A DNA stretch of 48,791 bases from Guillardia theta CCMP2712. Its lineage: Eukaryota; Cryptophyceae; Pyrenomonadales; Geminigeraceae. Of the stretch, positions 23,357 to 34,700 are shown piece by piece. Position 1 is the first letter of the stretch. Each line of letters opens with the position of its first letter. The translations under genes and the position numbers were made by a program. The notes beneath the pieces are model-generated. The model was not told the origin of the DNA and ran no database searches. It saw only the letters and a list, made by a program, of their open reading frames with translations. The stretch is taken from positions 5,100 through 53,890 of the forward strand of contig NW_005434438.1 in the NCBI RefSeq assembly GCF_000315625.1, in the 5' to 3' direction.

Positions 23357-24979
23357 ATGGGCAAGTATGGAAGGAAGCTCAAGGCGAAGGAAGAGCGGGA
23401 AAGAAGGGAGCTGGAGGAGGAGGACAAGAAGGCAGTTGTTGAAGCAGAGCAATCGGCTCATGAGCTGCCTGAAAGCGCCATGGGAAAGAAGTTCTCTCAT
23501 CCAGATAAGAAAGTACGAGACAAGGCTGTCATGGTTTTTTCACACTGGATCGCTAAACAAGATAAGCTCGACGAGAGTGAGCATCTGAAAGTATGGAAAG
23601 CGCTATTTTACTGCTACTGGATGTCTGATAAAGTACCAATACAACAGTGAGTTGTTTCTCTGCTTTTTCCTCCTGTCTCCTGACGTATACTCAGGGAACT
23701 GGCAAAGAAACTGGCAGCGCTTATTCACGATTTCCCTAACACAGAACAATCTGAAAGGTTTATCTTGGCCTTCTACAAGACGATGCAAAGAGAATGGGCA
23801 GGAATTGACAGACTTCGACTGGACAAATTTTACAATCTTATCCGTTGTTTCCAGCTTGAGACCTTCCGGTACTTGGCTAAGCAGGGATGGGAAGAGGAGG
23901 CTGTCGGGCGCATCAACACCATCATAGAGGAAGGCCCTCTTTGTCTGAGATCAGAGAAGTTCATGTCTCTCGGGCTTCAGCTCCACATGATCGACATCTT
24001 CCTCGATGAGGTGACAGACGTGGTAGACGATGGCATGTCAGCAGACTCGTGGCTTCGGATCATGGAGCCATACTTCAACATGATGAGGTCACAGTGCGAC
24101 AAGAGTGTGTTTGACAGGATCTATCGCAGAATCTTCTTGGAGCTTGCCAACACAAAATGGTTGAGATCGAGCGTAGAGGAAGGAAACAGCGACGACGACA
24201 TCTCCACAAAGCCCCTTCGGCACGTCAACCGCATGTTCCGACACACGTACATCGAGCCTCTACCCAAGCAGTCAGTCAACGGTCACTTCAAGCGCCCTGA
24301 CTTCGCCCAGCAAGTTGCCAAGTCTCTTGCCCAGAAGATTTTCTCGGTCACGGTCGATCCGCAGACCTGGCACTATGCGAGAGTAAAGCTGTATGACTTG
24401 CTGGAGGAGTACAAGAGCCTGTGCCTGGACCTGGGGGTTTCGTTTGTGCCGGACTTGAATGAGAATGCCAACGAGTCGAAGGAAAAGGAGAATGAGGCAG
24501 ATAAGCAAATGTCAAGCAAAAAGAAAAAGAAGCAGGCTGCAGAAACACCGGGCAAGACAGATGCAGGGGCCAAGATTGAAACAAAAGCTCCTGACTCCAA
24601 GAAAAAGTCGAACAAGTCAGTCTCTAAGGACGAAAGCGATGAGAAGAATGAGAAAAGCGATGTGAATCTTATGGGCTCCAACAAGAAAACTAAAGTCAGT
24701 GCAGCATCCTTCGAAATCAGCAATTCGAATAAGCAAACCCCCAGGAAGAACTCAGCAGACCCTCTCAAGTCGGAAAGAATTGAAGCGAAAGTCCAAAAGC
24801 CTCAGACACCAAAGACGCCTGGAAACAAGAAGAAGATGCAGTCAGCTGAAGATCCAGCTGAGGTGAATGAGGAGAACGAGTCTGAAGATGCTGCAGAAGC
24901 TCCTAGCACAGCAAGCAAACGAAAGAGAAAAATCCCGAGCCCCTCAACTCGCGTCCTCCGATCAAGAAAAGCATCATAA
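23357..24979 (+). CDS. RRP1: Ribosomal RNA processing protein 1 (Nop52 family)
   Basis: Two exons, 23357-23646 and 23695-24979, with a 48-bp GT-AG intron, give about 524 residues. The first 280 residues match the Nop52/RRP1 helical repeat domain: KKFSHPDKKVRDKA, WKALFYCYWMSDK, LDKFYNLIR, LGLQLHMIDIFLDEV and KSLAQKIF appear in the expected order. The remainder is a Lys/Ser/Glu-rich low-complexity tail typical of nucleolar proteins, ending in basic PSTRVLRSRKAS. In yeast and animals RRP1 acts in the nucleolus in 27S/32S pre-rRNA processing for the large ribosomal subunit. The start is the first ATG after the GC-rich repeat, and its LKAKEERERRELEEE N-terminus is basic/acidic and probably disordered. 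Confidence 0.9.
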
Positions 24980-24986
24980 AGTTGTA

Positions 24987-24992
24987 AATAAA
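24987..24992 (+). terminator. AATAAA poly(A) signal candidate for RRP1
   Basis: A canonical AATAAA lies eight bases after the RRP1 stop codon. It is unusually close to the stop, which would give a very short 3' UTR. Confidence 0.5.
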
Positions 24993-25237
24993 GAATCTCT
25001 TGGTGAACTCTCCATTGCAATGGTGTGCGACTGATGCCCCTGTCACTGGCACATGATCGTGAGGTACTTGACGGAGTACAAGTTTCAACGTTAGACTTGT
25101 ACTATGCCAAAGTAATACAGTAGCGAAGTAGGGTGCAGGTAGGTGATTGACTTCTGGGATAAGAGTATTTATGAAGCAGAGGAAAAGAGTAAAAGAAGGG
25201 AGCGAAGTAACTGAGATCATTAAGTCATGCCAGCCAG

Positions 25238-25670
25238 TCAGATAGCGCCGACTTAACTCAACAAAACCATAGCCTCCGTAAACTCGCCGGCATCCGAAGT
25301 TCAATGAGTAAAACTTTGTGACTTCCGACTGAGTCCCTGCCCTGAGTCCGATCCGAGTGTACGGTCACCGTCACCGTTTGCCCCATCATGGCATGAGTAC
25401 CGTGACCGTACTGCGGAGGCTGGCAGACTGCCACGGTGATCCGAGTCGGACAAGTCTAACTGACAAACTTGCACTCCGTCAGTACCAGCCGGTGACATGT
25501 ACGCCGTACGGTATCAGTACCCGGTACCATCAGTGCGGATCATCGGATCAGTGCGGTGATGCGGCCGTCGGCAGTGTCCGATCGGGCCCGGGCCCGCGCG
25601 GCCGGGCGACCGTCGGTACGGTGGCGGCGATGAGAGCTGAGGCGGACTGGGATCATGGTCGGCTCTCATT
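25238..25670. repeat. GC-rich dispersed repeat, copy 3
   Basis: Contains GTCAGATAGCGCCGACTTAAC (25238-25258), matching copy 2 with one mismatch, and ACAAGTCTAAC...ACTCCGTCAGTA (25450-25484), which matches copy 2 with a short insertion. Between them is an inverted relative of the TTTACTCAAAGTT tail (25303-25317). CGGTCACCGTCACCGT-like and GTACGGTA-like palindromic motifs fill the interior. Confidence 0.7.
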
Positions 25671-25744
25671 GTAATAATATGTCAGGGTCGATCCTTGCTC
25701 CCTCTTATCTTGGCAACTCGTTCTAGTCGTTCTAGGAACGAGAC

Positions 25745-26020
25745 ACTCCCGTCCCTCCTCCCTGCTATTCCCTCCCTCCTCCCTGCTATCCCCTCCCTCC
25801 TCCCTGCTATCCCCTCCCTCCTCCCTGCTATCCCCTCTCTCCTCTCTGCTATCGCTCCCTCCTCCCTGCTATCCCCTCCCTCCTCCCTCGCCTACTCCCT
25901 CCCTCCTCCTATCGCCTCCCTCCTCCCTGCTATCGCCTCCCCCCCTCCCTGCTATCGCCTCCCTCCTCCCTGCTATCGCCTCCCTCCTCCCTGCTATCCC
26001 CTCCCCCCCTCCCTCGCCTG
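25745..26020. repeat. Pyrimidine-rich tandem repeat, CCCTCCTCCCTGCTAT type
   Basis: About a dozen imperfect copies of a unit built on CCTCCCTCCTCCCTGCTATC, one strand almost entirely pyrimidine. It ends about 25 bp upstream of the LRR gene's start codon. Such homopurine/homopyrimidine mirror tracts can form triplex DNA; no coding function is indicated. Confidence 0.85.
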
Positions 26021-26046
26021 CCTTAGTTTTGGCTCCTTCCTCCCGT

Positions 26047-27943
26047 ATGATTCTGGTCGAGCTTCCAGCAGAGGTTCTCCAGCACATTTACTTGTTCATC
26101 CCTGATCGGATCTTCCCTGACTGTCGAGTGTGCCGGCGACTTCGCAGTTGCCTGCCCTGGTGCAGGCTGGTGGAGGTTCAGATCAAGCCAGGAAGAGGGA
26201 AGCTCGTCCGCCATGAGGCTCTTTCGGAGATGATGTGCCGCCCAGCAGCGCAGAGACGAGTGAACAGAGCTCGCGATGTCGACAAGATCCCAAAGGTCAT
26301 GCAAGTCAATCTGATCGTTCAAGATGCCATGGCAGCGCCAGCGGTCACAAAGGCCGTCAGAGAGGGCGGAAGGAGGAGCATTATGCTTGACGTCTCCGGT
26401 ATCGCAAAGGACGAGCTCTTTAGTCGAGCCTCGCTGTCCCGTCTAGGCGATTTAATCGCAGCATGCGGAACATGCCTGACTGGGCTGAGCCTCGCAGGCA
26501 ACGGGTTTCAGACGAGCGATCTTCACCTGCTCTCCGACAAAATCCAGACCTGCTGCAACCTGACATCTCTCGATCTCAGCGGGAACAGACTGCGAGGAGG
26601 CGTCGGGAGACTCGCGGCCAACTTGTCCCGACACCTGACGAGTCTGACGAGGTTGGACGTGTCGCAGCCAGACAGCGGGCGAGGAGACGGTCCGGGGCTG
26701 CTGCTGGATTGCCAACCTCTCATTCGCGTCAACACCAACCTAAAGCAGCTGAACCTGACCTGCAGGGATGACTCGTGCAGAGCTATCACTCCCGTCCATC
26801 ATGTTGCGATTAGCTCAGCACGAGCAAATGGGCTTGACCGAACGACCTTCTTGTCGCTGGAGATGCTGCAGGAAGTGCAACTTGAAGGCAACGGACTCAC
26901 AGACATGGACATGAAGATCCTCGCTGACTCTTGGAAAGCGCTATCGCTCAAGCGTCTCTTCGATCCTGTTGCTGTTGACATCCTGACCTTCCGTTGCAGA
27001 TCTCAACCTAAGCTCCAACGACTTCTCCAGTCAGGCAGTCGCTTCGCTTGTCGAGGTTCTCCATAAGAGCAGCAGACTTGAAGTGCTCCAGTGAGTTACT
27101 CGTTTCTTTTCCTCCTCTCTCACTCATTGCAGTATGTCACACAACGAGCTCGGCCCTCAGGGAGCCTCTGCATTGTCTGAAGGCCTTATGGCGTGTCAAT
27201 CTCTCTGCTGCCTCAACGTCAGCTGGTGTTGTCGCACGTCTCCTCTGTCACTGCACTCTTGACTCCTCGGCATGCAGGTGCGCCCTGGGCAATGGCCTCC
27301 AAGATATTGCAAGGATCCTACCCGAGCTAAAGGAGCTGAGAAATCTCGACCTGTCAGGCAACGAGCTAGATGAAGCAAACTGCAAGGTGACGCTCGAAGG
27401 GATGGGGGAGAGGGTGAAGCTGCTTGCAGTCTCTTCAGGAGGTTCTGTCAGGAGGCTTGAGGCTGCGAACGCTCAGACTTCAGCAATGCCGCATTCTAGA
27501 CCAACGTTTCACTCACCTCGTCTGCGGATTATCGCGCATGCTCGACTCCGATACGCAGCAGGGAACTCTGGAGGAGCTGGACTTGCTCCGCAACTTCATC
27601 GAGGTCAGGCTGTGCTCTTGCAAGGTCTGCCGGTCGACTGGCTGAGATTGCTTGCAGGAGGAAGGGTGTCGGAAGCTTGCAGACGCCCTGATAAGCGCCA
27701 GGCATCCGCTGCGACGGCTCGTGCTTGGCTACAACAGCTTTCAAGGTGATCCCCTGAATCGGTGCCGACGTGATACTAAAGATGAGGGATGCAGAAAGTG
27801 GCGCTTCCCTCCTCTTTCCTTACCTCCAACAAGCCGTTCACCTCCAGTTTTTAGACTTGCGAGGGAGCAATGTCCTGACAACAGCAGCACGCGCTGCTGT
27901 ATACGCAGCAGGGCCATCTTCTTGTAAATATCTCTTCTTCTAG
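26047..27943 (+). CDS. F-box-like leucine-rich repeat protein
   Basis: Seven exons (26047-26953, 27000-27090, 27133-27225, 27278-27386, 27430-27603, 27658-27745, 27795-27943) give about 536 residues; introns are 42-54 bp and phase closes throughout. The N-terminus LPAEVLQHIYLFIPD...CRVCRRLR resembles an F-box. From about residue 135 there are ribonuclease-inhibitor-type leucine-rich repeats: LTSLDLSGNRL, LKHLNLSSNDF (created only by splicing at 26953/27000), LRNLDLSGNELDEA and LRRLVLGYNSF. The usual role of F-box/LRR proteins is substrate recognition for SCF ubiquitin ligases, but the F-box match is weak, so a generic LRR scaffold is possible. The last exon ends CKYLFF. Confidence 0.8.
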
Positions 27944-28105
27944 ATGATATTGCTTCTATTTCATCTATGCATGATAGTTTTCTTTGTAAATTCGGCAATT
28001 TTGTCAAAATAAAATTGGGGTTACCAAATTTATGACATAAGAAATAATAAAAATCATATTCAATCATTTTCCGAGAGATCTTTGGCTATTATCTTGACGC
28101 ATATG

Positions 28106-29599
28106 TCAGATCATGAAGAATGAAATCAGAGGTCTTACTTTACACTGATCGCAAAAATCATCAAGAAGCTCTTTCATGTAGGTAGAGACTACCATCCTGC
28201 AAGCAAACAAGCTGTCAGTTAAAAATAATTCTAGAATTACTGAACTCACTTCGACCCCAGAAAGCGAGCAACCAAGAGCTCATATGCAATCTCTGTCCTA
28301 GAAGCTTCCATTCCCTTGTTATGATGTGAAACAATGTCTTGAAATAAAAGGGTTCGATCCTTGCTGCTCAATCTACCGGCGTTAGACAGCTCCTTCACAG
28401 CTAGTATCTACTCAAAAGCGTTCAGTGCGAGCTCAGAAGTGGCAGCCTTCAACTCACAGCTCCATCCGTCACACTCGGATGCAAACAATGAAATCCTGTC
28501 GGGACTTGTTGAGAAGAAGACTCGGTTGGTTTCGCTGGTATATCTCGAATCATCGTGCTGGTTTCATAACTTCATAGATATCGTGTCAGAAACCAAGGAT
28601 AAGGGAGCACGTATCAGGTACCCTGACTCTTCTGAAGTATACAACTCCTCTTCATCTGTATGCAGAGAGGCAAATGGCTGTTCTTCCTAACAAATTTTGC
28701 ATGTCAGAATATTCAAAGAAGATTAGATGGTTCACCTTTGTAAGATGCTGTGGGGCTTCATCGAAGTCACTTTGAGGTTGTCTGACTGTCCTGCACCGCT
28801 GGTCAGCAAGCCGAAAGCTTCAAAGTCTTAGACCATTCTGACCGGAGCATGGAGTCTGCTGTGAGAAAGTCAACGAACAAGAAGAAAAGGACGAGGGAGG
28901 GTAAGTAGCGCTCTTACCTGAAGGCGACACGTGGTGGTGCACCATCAGCCATTCCTTCCCCATCTTATTGCCACGTCAGCAATCAGTCAGTGGAGTAGAT
29001 AAGAGCACCTTTCTGTAAATATTCGTAGCGTGCATTTGTCTCGAAAACCGTCCATTCACGACGTCTTCATTACAGAAAACCAGTGCGATCTTGCCTCGTA
29101 TCTGCACAACCATCGAGCTTGGCTTTATCACTGTGCTAGAAAACGCGTCATCCGAGGCGCCAAAAACAGTCTTCCACATCTCCATAATAGATTCATATCC
29201 GTTGACAGGGAAGGGAAGGCCGGGCAGGATGCATTGGATGTAAGGAGTTTGCAGCCACAGTCTTTGCATCTCGTCGAAATTCTTGGAAGTGAAGGCGTTA
29301 TAAAATTCGATTGTTTGTCTCTTGACAGCCACTATGTCCTTGTCGTGTGTGCCCTCCAGCCTGCTAGTCTCATAATCTTGGTCATCCATGTTTCTCGGGC
29401 TACTTATCATTGATAGACATAGTTGTCTTCTCGCATTTCCTTCGCTGATTGCAGAACCGAAGGTACGGCGGGAGCTGACCAACTGCGACGTCAGCGTTCT
29501 ATGCTCAACAAGAGGCGGCTTGAATGGCACATAGCAAAAGGATAATTTGAATAGAAGACCAGCGAGAGTCGTGACGTGTATCGCATTCCATTTCACCAT
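28106..29599 (-). CDS. SnoaL/NTF2-like fold protein with leader and C-terminal extension
   Basis: Eight exons on the minus strand (29599-29009, 28963-28918, 28858-28843, 28790-28736, 28686-28622, 28557-28458, 28407-28250, 28196-28106) give about 373 residues. The start ATG is 29599, three codons after an in-frame GTG. A hydrophobic leader (HVTTLAGLLFKLSFCYVPF) is followed by a basic Ser-rich stretch, consistent with plastid import. The folded part, EFYNAFTSKNFDEMQRLW...GYESIMEMWKTVFG...NIYRKMGKEWLMVHHHVS, is a SnoaL/DUF4440-type cone fold. The TRK-x-W-x-xVHHH end is only obtained after splicing at 29009/28963, where the acceptor is TAAG. The helical extension (EIAYELLVARFLGSK) is not recognised. 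The last codons depend on reading through a possible GTAAG donor at about 28138, so the 3' end is uncertain. No catalytic function can be assigned. Confidence 0.75.
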
Positions 29600-30009
29600 T
29601 ACTGACACGGAACGATGTGAATTCTAAACCCGCTCGCCTGAAGAAAATAAATATTGATCACCAGCAAGAAGAGGAAGCAAGATTAGCTGTCTGAAAGTAT
29701 CTCGTCACCTTGACTGCATGCTTTCCCATACCCTATTTCTGCATAACAGTGCTACCACTCTCACTCCTTCATAGCCCTGCCGTGGCATCCAATCTCTTAC
29801 ACTTGCCATTTCTGCCATCCATCAGCCTCCGTTTCACACTGCGAGCACTTCTCAACACATTCTCGAAATGTTTCGAAAATATTTGAATGTTTCCTCTCTT
29901 ATTTCGCTAAATTTCATATAAATCAAAGTTTACAATGAAAATATCAAAAATGATCAAAAATGTATGCGACTCCTGGCCGATTACAGTAATAATCTACTTG
30001 AGGCGAGCT

Positions 30010-30240
30010 CGCAAATATGAGGCCACTAAAAACTATTTTTGGTTTAACTCAAATCTACTGTGGTACCGGCACCGGGCACTTGTACCGCCGGTTAGAGACT
30101 GAGACTCGAGGTCCCTGCCCGGGCCCCGGATGGCCCAACTACTCCGGGCGCCGCCGAAGGCCAGCAGTCACTGAACTTGAAACTGGGAGGCCTTTACTCA
30201 AAGTTAAGTTAAACATCAGCGAGTAATGTTTTAAAAGGAG
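30010..30240. repeat. GC-rich dispersed repeat, copy 4
   Basis: Short GC-rich block with CCGGGCCCCGG and GGGCGCCGCCG, and GAACTTGAAACT (30175-30186) followed by TTTACTCAAAGTTAA (30193-30207), the same pairing as in copy 2. It probably represents one end of the element. Confidence 0.7.
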
Positions 30241-31704
30241 GCCGGGGTAATAGGAGATGCGCCTGGGACTTTATCGAAAGTATGCGATCAGGAGACGGTT
30301 CGACAAAACGGATCTAAAACAAGATTTTACATAATTATATAACTTATTGGACACGTAGGGATGTTAGAACCTTTCTTTTCACAGAGATCAAGTGGGTAGG
30401 GGTACTATTGGATTGAAAGCAGCTGACTACGACCCCTCTTTGCAGGTAGCAGGAGTCTATTACCACTGAAGACATACAGATTTGTAATTGATGCTTCATT
30501 CTTTGAAATGATCTTTTTTGTTTTGGAATTACAAAAGGCAATTCATGAGGCAAACGTTGCATTGATCAAAGTACAGGTTGCTCTCGCCTCAAGAACAGAA
30601 ATCATAGGTTTCACACAAGCAGTTTCCATTTTCCTGTACTGAAATTTCAAATATTCTAAGCTATCTTGAATACTTCGGATAATTCTGGTCCACGCGATGT
30701 AAATGAACCCTACCATCACATTACATCGAATTCCTCCTCACAAACACCTTCAATCCCAGGTGGGGTGGTTTGCAAGGGTTATGAATATTGGGGTGGGGTC
30801 ATCCAATACTTGAAAGGGGCACCTGAAAACTACTGAAGACCCACCCACTCAACACCCTTCCCCTTATTCCATGCCTATCGAAAGACCGTCCAAGTACCCC
30901 AGAATCTGATATTCTATGCACCGGTAATTGTATACCCTTACCCCTCTTTACTCGAAGCACTACCCCTGTAGTGTTGTGTCCCCTCTTACAGCCCTTCCTC
31001 GCCCATCCACCCGACGCATCCTCGTCTCAAGCACATCCGTCGCCTGCTCTGCCTTCCCTCCCTTCCCTCTGCTCCCTCCTCTGCTCTCTCCTGCGATATA
31101 CTCTCAGCCTCTCTCGAGCGTACTGGCGCACGGTTCCATCAGCTTGCTCTGTCTATCACTTGTGAAATTTGACTCATTGCAGATGCGTCTGTCGTTTTCA
31201 AACTTGCTTGTGCGGAATGTTCATAGCTGTAAAGAGACATCTTCAGCTTCTTTTCTTCTCTTAGTTCCTTTGAATACGAGCACTACTTATCTTCTCTTTC
31301 TCTAGAGCCTAGAAGTGCCTAGATGATCTAACCTCACTGTTGATAACCTCTCTGTTGATGACCTCACTGTTGACCGACATCTCTCTCGCTGATGTTGCCC
31401 CCACTATGACAATCCTGTTCAAGATTGGGTCATTTGCTCATTCTTGCAGAAGAGAAATGATGTTGAACAAAACCAAATGTATTGCATTAAGCCTTAGGTC
31501 TTCTGGTTTGATTGGTTTTCCTGCCTTGTGATTCTTTGTCATCATTTGCTTCACTCCCTCCCTCCCCCCGCCCAATTCCCACCCTTTCCTTTCTAATCTT
31601 GCTGCCACATGTTCCAAGGCATGCCTCCTACACAGAAAATCACGCTATTGGGCGTACGGGCTCTTACTGCTGTTTTCCAGGTATCGTGACAGGCTGTGTC
31701 GAAA
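30241..31704. other. Intergenic region upstream of PPDK
   Basis: AT-rich left part without features; GGGGTGGGG-rich short motifs at 30760-30805; CT-rich tract 31000-31110; a triple repeat at 31333-31377. A TTTTCCAG just before 31681 could be the end of a 5' UTR intron of PPDK. No gene is supported. Confidence 0.5.
31333..31377. repeat. Three tandem 15-bp units upstream of PPDK
   Basis: CTCACTGTTGATAAC, CTCTCTGTTGATGAC and CTCACTGTTGACCGA follow each other directly, about 330 bp before the PPDK start codon. Spacing and position are compatible with clustered binding sites, but a neutral short tandem repeat is equally possible. Confidence 0.6.
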
Positions 31705-34700
31705 ATGAAGAATTTGATCGTTTTAGCCGTAATGGCAGTGGTGATGAACCACGCGGCCGAGGCTACCAACATGTTGAGTTTATCTATTTCGCCTAGATTG
31801 AAGAGTGCTTCACTTCTTCACCAAAAAACTCAGAGATCCACTGCGGAAACAGCAGTGCTTCATCTCAGAGGTGGTGCACAGCGAGTGTTCCACTTCGGCA
31901 AAGAAGGAACTGATGGCGACAAGAGCATGAAAGCACTTCTTGGAGGCAAGGGATCCAACCTTGCAGAAATGAGCAGAATTGGATTGAGTGTACCTCCTGG
32001 TTTCACCATCACGACTGAAACCTGTCAGGAGTACAATGGCTTGGGAAAGCAACTTCCGAAGGGATTGATGGAAGACGTCATGGCAGGTGTGAAACGAATT
32101 GAAAAACAGATGGACATGAAATTTGGAGATGAGGGCTCACCGCTCCTCGTGTCTGTCCGCTCTGGTGCGGCTGTGTCTATGCCCGGAATGATGGACACCG
32201 TCCTCAACCTTGGTTTGAACGACAAAGTCGTTGAGGGTCTTGCAAAGCGTGCCAGCAAGCGATTCGCTTATGACAGTTATCGTCGCCTACTTGACATGTT
32301 TGGCGATGTTGTTTTGGGAATTAATCACAATCTGTTCGAAGAACAGCTTGAGGAATTAAAGGAATCAAAGGGTGTTTCCACTGACAATGAGCTAAACGAG
32401 GATGACCTCAAAGAATTGATCGCAAAGTACAAACAGGTATACCTGAATTGTGGAAAAGAGTTTCCAGAAGATCCAAACAAACAACTTGAACTTGCTATCC
32501 GTGCTGTTTTCGATTCATGGGACAGTGAAAGAGCGAAAGCCTACAGAGAGATCAATCAGATTCATGGACTGTTAGGAACTGCAGTTACAGTCCAGTCTAT
32601 GGTTTTTGGCAACTTAGGAGCGACCTCTGGCACTGGAGTGCTGTTCAGTAGAAATCCTTCGACTGGAGAAAACAAATTGTATGGTGAATATCTTATTAAT
32701 GCTCAAGGAGAGGATGTTGTTGCTGGAATTCGTACTCCCTCAGCAATTAGCACTTTGGAACGCGAGATGCCGCAAGCATATAAATCTCTACTCGACAATG
32801 TCGACAAACTCGAACGCCATTATATGGACATGCAAGACATCGAATTTACGATTCAAGATCAGAAACTGTTTATGCTACAATGCAGAAACGGGAAGCGTAC
32901 TGGACCAGCAGCTGTCAAGATTGCTGTTGATATGTTCAAGGAGGGTCTCATCACCAAGGACCAGGTGATACTTCAAAATCTTCTTTCATCCCTTTAACCA
33001 GTGCAAAGGCTATTATGATGGTTGAAAGTGGCCACCTGGATCAGCTTCTCCACCCTCAATTCGAAGATCAGAACAAGTACAAAGCAAGAGTCATTGGAAA
33101 GGGCCTGCCCGCATCACCTGGAGCTGCTGTTGGCCAGGTGCTCCAGTTGCCCCAAGATGTAAACTCTGACGTGTCTCATCAGGTTGTGTTCTCTCCCGAG
33201 GATGCAGAGGCGTTCAAGGCACAGGTCTTCTTGATTTATTTGATATCCGATGGATCCGTGATGTTCTTTTCAGGGCGGAGCAGCAATCTTGGTGCGCGCA
33301 GATACTACACCTGAGGACGTTGGTGGAATGCACGCTTCTGAGGGTCTACTACTTCAATCCTCAGTACAAAAATGACGGAATTGTTCAGGCATTCTGACAC
33401 AGAGAGGTGGTATGACTTCTCACGCAGCTGTTGTTGCCCGAGGCTGGGGCAAGACGTGCGTTTGCGGCTGCCTCGAAATGAAGGTATGGTGATTATATTG
33501 ACCATCACAAGGTGCCTTTTGATGTATTCGATTGCAGGTTGATGACAAGAAGAAGATCTTTACTCTGGGAGGAAAAACTTTCAAGGAGGGTGACTGGATT
33601 TCTTTGAATGGCAACACTGGAGAAGTCATCGAAGGAAAGGAACCTTTGTCTCCACCGACGATCTCTGGAGATCTAAGTGTGTCAAAAAGACTTGCGGATT
33701 GCCGGTATCTGATTGCTTGACAGGCACCTTCATGAGCTGGGTGGATGAGAGGAGAAAATTAAAGGCATTTCTTTCTCGTTTCCAGAGAACTTTGTTTACA
33801 ATCTGTTCAGGTCTTCACCAATGCGGATACCCCTGAAGATGCAGCCGAGGCAAGGAGGTATTTTCCTTTGTGCCCCATGTTTGATTTGTAATATCACTCG
33901 AAGAAATGGAGCCGAAGGCATTGGTCTCGTGCGCACAGAGCACATGTTCTTTGCTTCAGATGATAGGTTGAAGGCAGTCCGTCAGGTTTAACGCAAGCTA
34001 GCTAAAAGTTCAATGACATTGGGTCAGATGATCATGGCAGAGAATGTCGAGAAGCGAAAAGTTGCTTTGATGAAGCTCCTTCCATTCCAAGTAATTTTTC
34101 CAAGTTCTTGCTGAATGCCTTACGTCACTCGTTTACAGCGTGCCGACTTTGAAGGGATTTTCACCGCCATGGATGGACATACAGTCACAATCAGGTTTTA
34201 ATGTGTTTCGCAGAAGCTTGTATGCTCAAATAGATTCAGGCTGCTTGATCCACCTCTCCATGAGTTTTTGCCAAATGGGGAAATGAAAGATGTTTGCCAG
34301 ATGATGGCGAATGAATTGGGTATATCGTTTTGTTTCTGCATGTACCATTAACAAATTAACGAACAGGAATTGACGTTGCTGCTGTCAATGACAAAATCAA
34401 CAAATTGCATGAGGTGTCTGGTTGTTTTGTTTCTGTTGTGATGAACTGAATTGAAGTGAAGACCAATCCTATGCTCGGATTGAGAGGTTGCCGTTTGGGA
34501 ATTGTCCATCCAGAGATTTCCGAGATGCAGGCAATTTTAAATTTAATCGGGTATGTCATTTGACGAGTGCTCAAGGCGAGAGCGATCTTTGAGGCAGCAC
34601 TCAACGTGAAGGCAAAGGGGATCAAACCTGTCGTCGACATCATGGTTCCCCTCGTCGGCTCTGTAACAGAGCTTGAGAACCAGGTGAGATGATGCTAATA

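Noticed and set aside
28340-28370. GGGTTCGATCC resembling a tRNA T-arm
   Set aside because: No matching acceptor, D or anticodon arms lie at the right spacing, and the bases fall inside a minus-strand exon with closing phase.
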